The notes: generated by a model from the sequence alone, not told the origin. A stretch of 64,000 bases of DNA from Corylus avellana (GCF_901000735.1 NC_081547.1:27515382-27579381), one strand, 5' to 3'; shown: positions 46,260 through 58,783, numbered from the stretch's first letter. Numbers and translations are program-made.

Positions 46260-49200
46260 ATGTGGAACAACAACTATGAAGAGGAACTAATCAAATGCCG
46301 CAGATTTGCTGTGGGCCTTGCAAAGGAGATTGATTACAAGAACCTAAGGTTGTTGGAGATGGAGCATAAGTATAATGAGACAATGGCTACCGTTTGCAGA
46401 CTTACAGAGGAAGTTAATTCCAAAGACAAAAGTTTTTTGGAGATGGAGCACAAGTACAAGGAGTCCTCCGCAACTGTTAAAAGGCTGATGAATGAAACAA
46501 ATATGTTGCATTCAGGTATGTTATTCATTTAAGTTATAGAAGAAGCTCAGTGTGTCACTCCTTGATCATCGTTATCATGTCAAGCCTAATTGCATATATT
46601 CATCAGGCACTGGTAGGTGTTGTATTTAGTAGAAAGATCAAAGTTCTGAGATTGAATGTCTCTAAAAGAGGCTTCTCCTAGTTTTTTGACATCTATAAGA
46701 CAATGATAAAAGTTTCGAGGACCGCAAGAGGACATTGGTGGAATTTAAGTCCTTTTTCTTTAATAATCTTTTTATTTGGACATCTGCGTTTTTAGCTCCT
46801 TAGGTGTTTAGTTTTCATGATGTCATTTTTTTTTTTTTCCCCTTTGAGCTAGGTGTTTCTTTTGTATACTTTCTCTGTACCCGAGTTGCATTTTTCACTT
46901 TTAATGATATTTCGATTACTTATTAAAAAAAAAATTAAGACAATGGTTGTGTTTTTCTTCATGAACCATTTTCTACAGTTAGATTGGTTGTGCAGGACTG
47001 AAATTACGGTTTACTTCTCATTGCCCATATGAATAGAATCTTGTAGGAAAATATTGCGGCAAGATCTTCTATTAGTTTCTAAGTGACAAACCAGGAACTG
47101 TGTTCTCTTTTGCTTTCTGATACTGCAATCCAAGTTTTTTTCTAATTTCAACAAATTTTTAGAGATAATGTGAATCTGTCCCTATGGGAGACAACTTTGA
47201 TCTATTAATGCTCCTAAAGCACGCCTGATTCTAAACTATGCTTAGTGGATGCAGGCTTGTCAATAGCATTTCTCCTAGAAACAAGCCACTTCAGGATATT
47301 ATTGTCAGTCTCTGAACTTAATTTCTTGGACACATACATTATGAAGTTTGAACATGTCTCTGAAAGGGTTTGTTCCCTCCTTTCATGTTAGTCTCACTTC
47401 GATTCGTTCAGCTGTTCTGTGTCATTTACACCTATCAGTGCACTTACAGCTCGCATAGCCTTGCAAAACATTTAGATTTCTCTGGCATGTGTTTGATAAA
47501 ATTTCCTTTGAATTTGTGTTTAACCCATACCCTTTCATTTCCCCAGAGATGCAAATAACGCAGTCCATTAACAGGAAGCTGAAAGAAGCCTTGAAATGTC
47601 AAAAGAAAGAACTCGACCAGCAAGCCAGAGAATTGAAGGAGAGTAAAGCTCACAAAGACCTGGAGCGAAGAAGTTTTTTAAACGAGATTGAAAAGGTTAG
47701 TACAGTAGTCAATAGACACCAAAGCATCTCTTTGAAAACTTCAATATTACAAGAATATTAAAAAGAATTACGTTGAATTGGCTCAATTGTACGATTGCAT
47801 TCAGTTATTAATAAGATTTTTTTAAGCAGTTATTAATAAGATAATATTAAGCATGGAAAAGTGATGCAGCATCAGTTCAAGCCTTTGGCAACTTTTGGTG
47901 TTGTCTTGTCATTATCAAATTTCAATCTAGGGTGTGAATGGGAATGCTTATTCAAATTAGCATAGTTGTCATTGTTTATAGCATTTCTTTACTTTTAAGT
48001 GCAGTTACAGCATCTTAACTATAATTTTGTATAGAAGACCATCAATGGTGGTGGCTTAGTGGTCTTAAGAAAATATCCAAAATGTTTAGGCATATACTAG
48101 GATGAAAATTTGACTCCCGAAATAGAAATCTTCAATCTTATTAGTATTAACCGCCTTAAGTCTCATTGATGTCCTAGGCTGGGCCAACCTATAGTTTAGT
48201 TGGACTTGAAGGAGTGCATGTGGTTTCCACTGTCTAGGTCCCTTTTGTGCGGCTCCCAACGTGTAGAATAGCTACAATTGGACTCCCCCGCTTGCCTTTT
48301 TTATGAGAAAAAAAAAAAAAAAACTATAATTGTGTATAGAAGGATCTCAATTGATTCTCTTTTAAGTTCTTAAAGTCCTGAGCAAGCTGCAGTAATACAT
48401 TTTCTTACTGCTGACTGTGTTAGTTGTATGACTGGTTATTAGGAGCTACATTCTATGTGGTATTATAGGGAACTCAAAGAATGTGCATAAACTGTGCTAT
48501 AAAGATCAACCTATCAAAAAAAAAAAAAACTGTGCTATAAAGATCAACACTCAGTAATCCTTTATACAAAAAGCAATATAGTTGAAATTTGGGTCTAAAT
48601 ACCCATTTCAGTCCCAGCTTCTCCTTAGATTTTCTTTCTATCAGATTGTAACTACTGCTCCACAATTCTACACTGTATCTATCAATATCGGTTACATCCA
48701 GTGAGCCTGCACTGAAAGGCAACCTCTAGATCTACTTTCCCACCGTTAATACATTGATGTCTCAACCATGCGCGGTCTCCTGAAGTGCAGGAAATAGTGT
48801 CATTCTAATCAACTAAAATAGCTCCCAAGTTATGCTTCACAGAATCTTTCTTATTTTTATTTATATTTTAAATTATTTTTCATGTCTTCACATTAATGTT
48901 TTATTATGTGAATAAGTTGGATGATGCACTCAATAATATACACTTGAATCCATAATAAAACATTCGATTGTAACTCATGCAGTTGAAAGAAGAATTGCAG
49001 GCTCAAGAGGAAAAGACAGATGCAGTAGAAAACCTCAACTCTGTTCTGATGGTTAAAGAGCGTATGATCAACCAAGAGCTACAAGAGGCTCGCAAAGAAT
49101 CAATAGAAGTATGGCTTTATTCCCCCACTTTTTGCATACAATTTACCAGTTGTTTCGCTTTGCTAGTTCCACCTCAAAAACATGCTAGTAAATACAGGTG

Positions 49201-49763
49201 CTTAATAGTGTGATCTCATATCTGTTTTGCCATGCAGAGCTTGCAAAATATGTTGACTGGGCGATCAAAACTGGGAATGAAAAGAATGGGGGAGGTTGAA
49301 TGGAAACCTTTTGGAGATATATGCTCACTGAAATTCCCCGGTGATGACTGGGAGAATATATCTGCTGAATTATGCTCAAAATGGCAAGAAAAGTTGATGA
49401 ATCCACATTGGCATCCTTTCAAGAGAGTCATGGAAAATGGTGAACCCCAAGTATGTTCATATGCCTTGGATGCTTTTGTGACCTTTTAATTTTAGCTGTG
49501 ACTTAAGAATACCAGAAAATTGTGAAATGCAGGAACAAATAGATGAAGACGACAAAGACCTGCAAGAGTTGAAAACTAATTGGGGTGAGGATGTATACAA
49601 GGCTGTTACCAAAGCATTGCTGGAAATTAATGAAGTCAATCCAAGTGGGAGGTATGCAGTCCCAGAAATTTGGAACTTAATGGAGGATAGGAGAGCCAGT
49701 ATGAAAGAAATCATTCAGTATATAATCAAGCAATTGTGGATTCGTAAAAGAAAAGCTTGCTAA
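46260..49763 (+). CDS. FDM/IDN2-family protein with coiled coil and XH only
   Basis: Five coding exons, 46239-46515 (ATG at 46260), 47547-47695, 48983-49108, 49238-49450 and 49533-49763, join in phase to 324 aa. The first ATG after the acceptor tgatgctgcag is used. Residues 1-180 are coiled coil, with an internal duplication (LLEMEHKYNETMATV and FLEMEHKYKESSATV). Residues about 195-320 are an XH domain (WHPFK, then NPSGRYAVPEIWN). Against its neighbour it lacks the acidic leader, zf-XS and XS, an exon equivalent to 39721-39810, and about half of the next exon. It should keep the dimerisation and complex-forming part but not bind RNA, so it may act as a partner or competitor of full-length FDM proteins. 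It could also be a decaying copy, yet all frames and splice sites are intact. Confidence 0.8.
46706..46935 (+). mobile_element. 3' end of a LINE in an FDM intron
   Basis: About 230 bp ending 'gatatttcgattacttatt' and an A run. The wording 'tcttttgtatac' plus 'cacttttaatgatatttc' is typical of plant L1 3' UTRs. It is flanked by the 10-bp repeat taagacaatg (46696-46705 and 46936-46945). It is a 5'-truncated insertion in the sense direction. Confidence 0.7.
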
Positions 49764-51330
49764 TGTTGGCACCAGGTCTCACTTTGTAAGTTTTCTTCAA
49801 TTCATACCGTATCGTTTTCGCAATTGTTGTTTAGTCTTCTACTGTCCATAATGAGGCATAATTTATGGTCTAGCTTAGTGCAACATCCAACAATGATAAC
49901 ACCTTCTGTAACACTATATTAGAGAGCCTATTGGAGATTTGTTTTTGCCTTGCTTGATTTAATTCATGTGCCAAGTGTAGGAATCACAGCAAACAAAATT
50001 TGGTACTAAAATATGGTTCAATGCCATACAAAGTACTAAATAGAGAAATTAAAGTTTTTTTTTTTTTTTTCTAATTGCTGTGTGCTTTGCCATGGACTTT
50101 GTCATGTTATTTGCTGAGTGGATCAGATTAGATATGGGTTTGTTTCTTAAAATTGTCAGTACTTCAAAAGAATGGATGAGACGAATTTCAGGGGAAAAAA
50201 GGTTTACAGGAATAGTATTAGGGCGATATTTTCAGTGCAAAGATCTGTTGCTTTTAAGATGATTTCTTTTCGGTCATTTCGTGGTTCAAAACATTGGCAT
50301 GATCTCCATTTCTGAAGCTTTTATCTTTTTCATCTTCTTAATCCAACATTTACATAAATTTCACATTAAAACAATCTAAATATTCTTATGAATTTTTGTT
50401 TGACTTCCCATCAGGTACAAAGGGATGTAGCAGAAGCCTCACTTAGTGGTTAGCAATATGAAAGAAGAAAAATTGATCCTGCAGTTAGCAGAACTGAAAG
50501 AGACATTTAGTTTAGTGATTGAATCTTCAGTGTTTGACTACTTTTCAACACAAGATTGATCCTACAATGACATGTATGACATATCATCTCAACACGGATA
50601 AAGTATATACTTTTGGACAACAGTTGAGAGACACATTTTATGAATGCTAGGTGCAGCAGCACAATCTTTTCCGGTAGTGAAAAGGGAAAACGACAGTGAA
50701 AAATTTATGGCGGAATGATGGAAAAACCATAAACAAGAAGACAGGGTGGTTTTTATTTTTTGTAAAGAAAGTGGTGTACCCAAGAATAACTCCCAGAAAA
50801 TAGGCTTTTTTTGGACCCAAAGTTAGCCTCAACAGTCTCATTTCTTTCAAGTCCTATGGATCAACTGGACCCGGCTAAGTACGGATGGACAGCCGCACAA
50901 ACAATAGTAAGAAGTGTGTACAATATCTGAATCACTGGCTCTTGGATTCCTAATACTTATTTATTCTTGGGGGCTAAGGGACGTTTGTATAATAGAGTGA
51001 GGGTTACGAAATCAAATTAGTTATTTCATGGATCCCCCTCTTTAGTGGACCACGAAAACACTCAAAAAGAAAGGGCTCGTTAACAAGGTACGCATCATTT
51101 TAACCGAACAATTTTCTTCTACAAATTCGTTAAGTTTGTGGTATTCTTCAACTAATATACTTACGAATTAAAGTGACCGGCCGAAACTTGGTAGGATGTT
51201 TTGTGCTTAACATTTCTTCTTCTCTATAGGTTCCTTCAATTTAGGATTTGGTGTGTGACCAATTAATTCTTCATAACATGTTTTATTTTTGAATAAAGTA
51301 ACTTGTATTATTGTTACTTATGTTGGTCGT
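49764..51330. other. 3' region of the second FDM gene and intergenic
   Basis: A possible 3' UTR splice exists (caccag before gtctcactttg at 49772; tcccatcag at about 50415). No further coding sequence seen. Confidence 0.4.
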
Positions 51331-53000
51331 AGATAGATTCAATGATTAATTTAAAAAAGAAAAATATTAGGAGACGAAACGGGAGAATAAAAAAGAATTT
51401 TGCGTAGTTTGAACTCGCGTTCAAGAAAGAGGGTACTTTTGTCAATCTGCATCTGACACAGCTGGGCCTGAGTTGGCCTCCAAGCGGCCCAGATTGTCCA
51501 GTTACCGCCCTTGAAACCCTAGAACTCATGCGTGCTTAGATATAAAACGTCTTGCCTCTTAGTGGTAACCCTATTACGTCCTGTGTGTATTGCACGGGAT
51601 CTGGATCTTTGTTCTCTGGTTTTCTCATAGAAGAGGGTCTGGCGATGATTACAAAGAGAGAGGCTAGAGTGGGGTTTTCCTACAAAGTGAAAAAAACCCA
51701 GTTCGATTTTGAGGAGAAAGACTAAAGGGTGCCGCCGACCCCAAAAGGGAAGGCTTCGGCGTCTCAAAATTTGTCTCTTTTTCTCTTTCTCTATCTGGGT
51801 TTACCCCCACAGTGACTGATCTTCCAATTCTTGTACACTTGATATGAGCCCCAAACCCTTAACATAGTTTTTTATTTTCTTGTTTTTGTGCATCTGTTGT
51901 GTTTGTTGTGAGAAAGCACTTGTTTGCTTTGTTTTCTCACTGAAACAACGGTGCGTACAGAGAAAGCCTTTTTGCTACTTCGCTTGTTTCCCTAAACAGG
52001 TTTTGGAAACAAAACCTGCTTTTGGGAGCCTGCGGGTGCGATTGGGCAGCGGCCAGACAACCGTAGGGATGGTTTCCACAGGTGACGGGTTTTGCTATCT
52101 CGTTTCATCTACTAAATCCCATCTCACATTTCCTACATTTTTCTATCTTTTGCAATTATTCTTTGTGCTGGTTCAAAATTGTTAGATTTGTTCTCAGTAG
52201 TAGTCATTTAGCAAATTGTGAATTTGAACCAATGCATTAACAAACAACTCGAACCAAAAACAAAAGAACATCCCAGAACTCATAAACTGACATATTTGGT
52301 CTTGATAAGAACATAAGCCGAGGGCTGTAAACGACTATACCAAAAATGATTTGGACCATAGAAGTTAGCTCGAGCAACAGTGTTGGGAAACATATTTATA
52401 TTTTGGAACATCGAGTGCTCGATGGTTTGCCTAAACGACCTCCTCGACCATGATTGCATCATGTTGCGGCAAGATCCATCAACATGCTTGTGGTTGCGGG
52501 TTATGAATGCTGGTGTTAATTATGTCCTCGACTCAAGCATCCGCAGGAGATGCAATAGAGTTGTTAGAACCATCGGGTTGGCCCATATTGTTGCAGAGAG
52601 GTCCCAACCTAGCCCCTCGATCGTGTGCTTGTCCCGCTGCTCTTGTTGGACCTCACTAGAAATCTTGGAGTGCAGCCAAAGAATCTCACCCACTGATCTT
52701 TTGTGGATTTAAGCTACAGGGATTTGTAGTGTTTAGGACCATAGGTTTGGTGGAGATGTGCAGTGGTGGTGGGCATGGTGGGTGGTGGGCGATTGGTTTG
52801 AGAGAGTTGGCAAAGGATAAGAGTGTTGTCCTGATGTGTTTTGGTTCTTGATGGCTTTGGGCTTTGATTTATTCTAGTTAACTGGTTCCCTTTAGTTTGT
52901 AGTTTTTTCGACTTATTGGCATGCATCTTGAACTTTTGAAATTGCCATGAATACATAACTTTGCTAGCAACAAAAACATTAACAATCGATCTAAGACATA
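51331..53000. other. Unclassified, possibly retroelement-derived
   Basis: This is GC-richer than its surroundings around 51500-51760 and 52440-52720, with a 'tatataaaacg' type stretch at 51538. Open frames of 60-118 codons on both strands match no family I recognise. It lies just upstream of an RNase H remnant, so it may be the rest of the same dead LINE or another retroelement. Confidence 0.3.
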
Positions 53001-53004
53001 AAAG

Positions 53005-53412
53005 AACAATAAGATGAGAATAGGTGTAATTATTAGAGATCATGTGGGAGAGGTGGCTCCAATCCATCAATAACTGACCCGGTTGTTGCAGAGGCTATGG
53101 CAACTGCAATTTTTACTAAAGATTTGGGGTTGCAAAATGTTGATGCTCTTTATGTTGTGCAGGCAATGAGATAAGAGTGAATGAATTGGTGCTTATATGG
53201 TTAACTTATTGAAGATATTTGAACAGTTAACAGGTTTGACAAGTGAATCATGTTAGAAGGGTTGCAAATGGAGTCGCTCACATGCTAGCTAAGAAAGCAC
53301 TTACTCACTTTGACGAACAAGTCAATATGGAGGAAGTTTCTCTTTGTATTCATGATATTGTATTTGTTGAACATTGTGTTCAAGTTCATCTCTATAAATT
53401 GAAGATTTGATA
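53005..53412 (+). pseudogene. RNase H domain remnant of a plant LINE
   Basis: Translated with frame changes it gives RIGVIIRDHVGEV, then DPVVAEAMATAIF, then LYVVQAM, and finally VRRVANGVAHMLAKKALTHF. These are the ordered landmarks of the RVT_3/RNase H-like domain found at the C-terminus of plant non-LTR elements. Stops and shifts separate the parts. Confidence 0.7.
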
Positions 53413-53634
53413 GCCCCTTTTTAAAATTTTTTTAAAAAAAACACACACATTTATGTCATATTAAGACACACACTTTAAAAACAAAACTAAATTAAAACAA
53501 AAAGTAGCATCTAAAATGCATTAACAAATGGATCCTTTAATTATCATATTTATTTATATTTGCAAATTTTAAAAGAAATTTGGAAAATTGAAAGTCTACT
53601 ACAATCTTTCCAAATTTCAAAATTAAAACCTTTG

Positions 53635-54450
53635 TCCCATTATATGATCAAATCAAACATAGTTTTTTTTTTCCATAGTTTTTTTGTAATTCAATCTATT
53701 AAACTAAGATTCATGTTAAAAATTACATGCTTTCAATGGCCTCTTCTTCATACTTAAAAGCTAATTCGACCAAAGGCAAATGCACAAGATTTGAAATTGG
53801 CTATAAATAACAAATTCACTCCCTTTCTTCCTCTCATTCGAAGATGGTTATAGTCCTAGCTGTTGGAGTTGCAATTTGAAAGTAAGAAGTAAAAACATAT
53901 GTGTTGTAATTTTATTTACAACACCTAAACCAAATTCAACTAAGAAATATCGAACTAAATCTCGGAATGAGTACTTGAACCCTTCTCTTGCATAGGTAGG
54001 GCTACTGCCCATTTTGGTTATGCTTGGTTATCCCATTATGATCAAATCAAACATAGTTTTTTTCCAAATTAAGTTGAAGTATTTATTTTTTGTAATTCAA
54101 TCTGTTAAACTAGACGCACGTTAAAAATCACATGCTTTTACCGGCCTCTTCTTCCTTACTTAAAAGCTAATTCGACAAAAGGCAAACGCATAAGATTTGC
54201 AAAGGGGCTATAAAAAAACAAATTCACTCCTCCCTTTCTTCCTCTCATTCGAAGATAGATATAGCCCTCTCAAAACTTAGCTGTTGAAGTTGCAATTTGA
54301 AAGTAAGGAGTAAAAACTAACATATGTGTTGTAATTTTATTTACAACACCTAAACCAAATTCAACTAAGGAGTATTGAACTAAATCTCGGAATGAGTACT
54401 TGAACCCTTCTCTTGCATAGGTAAGGCTACTACTCATTTTGGTTATGCTT
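53635..54450. repeat. Tandem duplication of a TATA-bearing segment
   Basis: 53635-54020 and about 54033-54450 are diverged direct copies. Each contains 'catgctttca' or its variant, 'cctcttcttc', 'aaaagctaattcgac', a TATA-like ggctataaa followed about 30 bp later by a pyrimidine patch (cactccctttcttcctctca), then 'gttgcaatttgaaagtaag'. No coding region follows either copy. Confidence 0.75.
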
Positions 54451-55092
54451 ATGTAATGACAAAAAGTAAGAGTTTCAAATTAACTAACCATTGATAATTA
54501 CTTTTTTGGTTCTCAATTGAGATGGAGATTCATGTCCATTGTAGGAATCTAGCTTGCGCTAAGTAGAAAGAGCTCCCCTTAAGTATCATCTTTGTTCACA
54601 TTCTTCCCTTATAATATAATTAGACAAAATAAAGCACAAAATACTCGCTACTCGTTAATCTTTAAACAAATACGACACATTTTCAATTGAGATGGATGAT
54701 TCTTTAAAATCATAGAATGGTCATTAACATCAAAGTATATTGTCATCTTGTTATGTCACCATTAATTTAATAAAAATCAAGTCAAATTAGAAATATTCAC
54801 ACAATCTGAAACACTTGAGAAGACCAAAGTAAATTAAAATACTTCTTGTATATAGTATTTCAAAGTAAGAAAAGCCGCGGGCTTACATAAATTTGCAGCC
54901 ACTTCAGCCCTTAAAACATTCACTTTTTGCTTTCCCTTTTTCCCCTTATACCAAAGTCAAAAAGTTTCACTCCCCCACAAACACACTTTTCCCGCATTTT
55001 CTTACTCAATCAACTTTCCAAGAAAATAAAAATAAAAATAAATTAAAACCCAAATGACCAAAGTGATATATTTAGCGGGAAACTTGGGAATT

Positions 55093-56692
55093 TTACACCC
55101 TGAAATTCTTTCCGGTGAATGTTTGCCCAAATTGCCAATTGGAGGGGGCAATGTTCCATGAAGTGGAGCTACGGCGGTCACTGCCTGTAACTCTGAAGGA
55201 AAGTGACTGACCAACCAAAACCGCGTTTGATTGCCAGTTCTGACCCCAGTTTCGGCTCAGGGTCATCCACTCAGTTTTTGACCCTTTCACGCTCACCTTC
55301 ACTATGTCCCCTGCACCCGCGACGTTGGTGACCAGAACCAAGTTGAAGTAACGGAAGCCGTTGATTGTGAACCTGATCCCACCCTGCTTTCGGCACGGCA
55401 CTCTGAAAAAAAATATTAAAAGAATTAAATCAAACCCTTTCCTCGTACTACGCGGTTTTGGGTGGTGTACACTGTACACACAGGTGAACCTGTTTTTCTC
55501 TTGGGTGTCGTGTATTAACACGGAAAAGGGTGGGTCGAACCCGAACCCTTTTCAAATTGATGGACGAGAATACGAGATCCTATGGCAGAGAGGCTCGGGC
55601 CCACTTCTTTGGGTCTGGTTTGACGTTAGTCACGATAGACGATAAGATGGGGGGACGTGATGACACAGAGGATATGATTATCCGATGTAAGCATTAGATG
55701 AACGGTTGTGATTTTACGGTCTAAAACTATGTACTACAGGTAAATCACAGGGAAATCAATTTTCTGACACCGGTACTGTTCCGAGGTCTGTACGAAGTAG
55801 AAGAAAAACAGACAACAGACAATCACGATTCACATGGATAGCTTAAGAAAAATTGACTAAACGATTGTCGTCTAGGTGAATTACGTCAGGTCGTTTTTAC
55901 AATACCACCGTACCTTGACCTCTCGTCAAACAGAGCCTGCAGGAGTTGAAAAATAAAAGCAAAAACGCAGAGTTCAAAGAGAGAGGCTCACCGGCGGTAA
56001 GAGACGGGGACAATTCCAGCACGGTACTCTGCGATCTTGAGGAACATGGGCATGGCGAGGTCGAAGTGGGGTCGAGGAGGGTTGCACCACCCGCCATTGT
56101 CGCTGGGAAGCGCGTAATTGGGAGGGCAAAAGTTGGTGGCGGTGATGAGGATGGAGGGGCTACCGGAGTGGCACCACTGTGGGTCGTTAGCGCACTTGAT
56201 CTCGAAGCAAGCCCCGCAGCTGAGCCCGTTGTTGAACAGGGCAGTGCTCAGTGCAGCTGTGTTCACGCCGTAGCCTTGGCTGTAAAGGTTTCCGTACCCA
56301 CAAGCGCCTCCTGTGGAGAAAGAAGAAGAAAATGATCAGTTACATAAGAAATAATTAGACCTTTTGGAAATGGGGTTTTGAATTTTAAAGAAGAATGCGA
56401 GAGTCTTGTTGGAAAATGCGGCTAGAAATAGTTGATTGCAAAAGATTCAAAGAAATTAAAACAGAGTCACAAAACAGAGCTAGAGAGGTTTTTCAATATT
56501 CTTAGACTTGATGAAGGGGAAGAGTGAGAGTTGGGGCACAATACCCATAGTTCCGGAGGCGTCATTGCCTCCATAGAAAGTAGCATGGGCGCTCTGCCAA
56601 TCTCCACCACTGTAAACGCCTGGGATTCTGGCGTCAACCAGAGTGAGAAGTAGCACCAGAGAAACAATGCAGGCCACACTCGAAGCAGCCAT
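55093..56692 (-). CDS. EXPA4-like: Alpha-expansin
   Basis: Three exons, 56545-56692, 55992-56310 and 55093-55402, with GT-AG borders give 258 aa, the normal EXPA length. The ATG at 56692 starts a signal peptide (residues about 1-22, [20 protein letters not shown]). Next comes the domain 1 double-psi barrel related to GH45, with [18 protein letters not shown], the paired cysteines of [11 protein letters not shown], and the HFDLAMP motif carrying the conserved Asp. Domain 2, the carbohydrate-binding type, has [20 protein letters not shown] and ends [16 protein letters not shown]. Expansins are secreted to the wall and loosen cellulose-xyloglucan contacts at acid pH without hydrolysis. The intron positions match the common EXPA pattern. 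The closest Arabidopsis relatives from memory are EXPA4/EXPA6-like; the exact orthologue is not certain. Confidence 0.95.
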
Positions 56693-56802
56693 AGCTTTCA
56701 ATGCTCTTAGAGACTCTGAGAAAGATATGGCTCAACAATGCTGGCTTAGGACTTAGGAGTTAGGAGGATCTGGCTTGTGAGAACACAAGGCAGAGAGGAC
56801 CG

Positions 56803-56810
56803 CTATTTAT
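56803..56810 (-). promoter_or_regulatory. TATA box of the expansin gene
   Basis: On the minus strand this reads ataaatag, about 110 bp upstream of the ATG, followed by a leader of normal length. Confidence 0.6.
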
Positions 56811-56906
56811 CGAGGCAGAGTGGCCAATTGTCAAAAAAGGTAGAATATGGGACAGAAATTATCACCCTTAATTAAGGGTGTTTGGTCTCTACCCCTAATC
56901 AAAACC

Positions 56907-56909
<3 letters not shown>

Positions 56910-56946
<37 letters not shown>
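56910..56946. repeat. Poly(T) tract upstream of the expansin promoter
   Basis: 37 uninterrupted T (A on the gene strand) about 100 bp upstream of the TATA box. Confidence 0.95.
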
Positions 56947-56947
<1 letters not shown>

Positions 56948-58738
56948 TCACTCTAGGTTTGGCCAAAACTCATTCAACCCCTTGTAAGCCCTTTTTGATT
57001 TTCAATTGACGGGAGTGGCATTTATATATTTTGCATTTTTGTTAATAATAGTTGGGTTTTTTGGGGCAAAAGAAGGGATATGTAGTAGAAATGATGGTGT
57101 GGGACAAAAAGAACCTGGTCCTCAAGGTCGATACTTGATATGAAACCACTTTGCTTGATTTGCAAGTTGTGCCATCAACCACGCCGCTTAAGAAGATTGT
57201 TTTTTTGTTTCCTTTTTTTTTTTTCACTCCCTTTTTCGGTTTCTTCTTTTCTTTTCCCATCTTTGAAATCTTGACTAGGTGACCCAAATTTCTTTCCTTG
57301 TTTGATAGAAACACATAATATGATATAAATGCGAAATAATAATAATAAAAGGAAATAGAATAATGATAGAGATTCACATATCAAAGCCTTAATAAGCTAT
57401 ATATTTTCTTTTTATTTATGATCTGATTACACCGCTCTATTTATAAAGCTTTATATGTGATTTAAAATATTTCAAAAAAAAAAAAAAAACATATCCCTTA
57501 AATCAGGTTAACAAATATTATCTAAATCCATTGATTTAAGGAATACAAAATCAATATTTATTCTAAAAGATTTATATCCTTAACAGTTTTGTTGTCTTGT
57601 TTTTGACTAACTATAGAGATTCGGATTATTAGCCCGTAGCTTCTTTAAATTTGTTTTCTTTGTATTTAATTTGTCTATATTACATAGGGATGTGGATGAC
57701 AATTTGTATTAGCTATCAAGTTTGAGCCATGTCCTATCATGAGTATAAGATTATTTAGGTTAATCACAACTCAACCTATTTAAATAAATTGGTCATACCC
57801 ACTATTTTTGTGGCGTTGATGATGTCGAGTTTGCAAGTCGTGTAAAAAATTATTAGTCTTAAATGCCACATGTCAAGTTCAAATTGTATCGAGGCATGAA
57901 TATAAGACTATATAAGTTAAATCTTAATCCAACCAATTTAATTTAACGGATCAAACCCCTTAACCATAACCCACTAATTTTATGTTGGGTTTATGTCAGG
58001 TTGTCATGTAAAAAATTGTTTGCCCCAAGATTATATATGAAAAATGTTAGACTTGTCATTCTTTTACAAATTGTTAATACGTGTTAACACGTGATTTGAG
58101 GGTGTTGAATTTTTTTTTAAGGTAGCTGGTTTGATTACAATCGCATGCTAATACATGTCAAAATATTGTAAAAGATTTGTAAATGTAACATTAATCATTA
58201 TATATTGAAATATGAAGGTCAACATGCTTAAAAAAACTTATTTTCTTGGTGGGAATAAGAACCAAGTTTTATGACTTGCCATACTCAAAGTAGTGGGTAC
58301 TCATGGTACGGACAGAATGTGAGTATGCTTGCTTCCTATAATGGACTCCCATCGATAATAGGATATTATTGTGATAATAAATTAATTAAATACTTAATAT
58401 ACATTGGTCAAACTCCACTCCAACATGAATTGGATTTTTTCCGAACTTTATGCCCAACCCAAGCCTACCTAAAAACTCCCTTTTTTTTCTCTTTTGCTAT
58501 TTTACGTAATTGTTATTAACAAGTAACATAGGTCTACTAACCCTACATGTTTACTTGTCCAACCCTACAAGCTTAGCATAAAACAACTAATAATTATATA
58601 TAAATTTATAATTGATCACAAAATTTGACCTTAATTTCAAGCTGCACCCTAAATTTTCAATCGCATTAATATCTACACAATAGTATTACAATCTGAATAC
58701 GAGTTTTAATTCATTAAAAGAAAAGAAATATATATATA
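56947..58738. other. Intergenic, no gene seen
   Basis: AT-rich sequence upstream of the expansin gene. Minus-strand frames around 57042-57384 are lysine-rich low-complexity frames. No element ends recognised. Confidence 0.5.
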
Positions 58739-58783
58739 TTTGTGCCAAAATGGATCTAAAGTGTAGATCCATTTTGGCACAAA
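58739..58783. repeat. Perfect 20-bp inverted repeat with 5-nt loop
   Basis: tttgtgccaaaatggatcta at 58739-58758 is followed by loop aagtg and its exact reverse complement at 58764-58783. It could form a 20-bp hairpin in DNA or RNA. It may be a collapsed MITE terminal pair or a hairpin RNA. Confidence 0.9.

Noticed and set aside
52380..53070. 110-codon plus-strand and 118-codon minus-strand frames
   Set aside because: They match no known family and lie beside a dead LINE RNase H.
53005..53412. RNase H-like domain as a possible host gene
   Set aside because: Frameshifts and stops interrupt it, and its order of motifs is that of plant LINEs.
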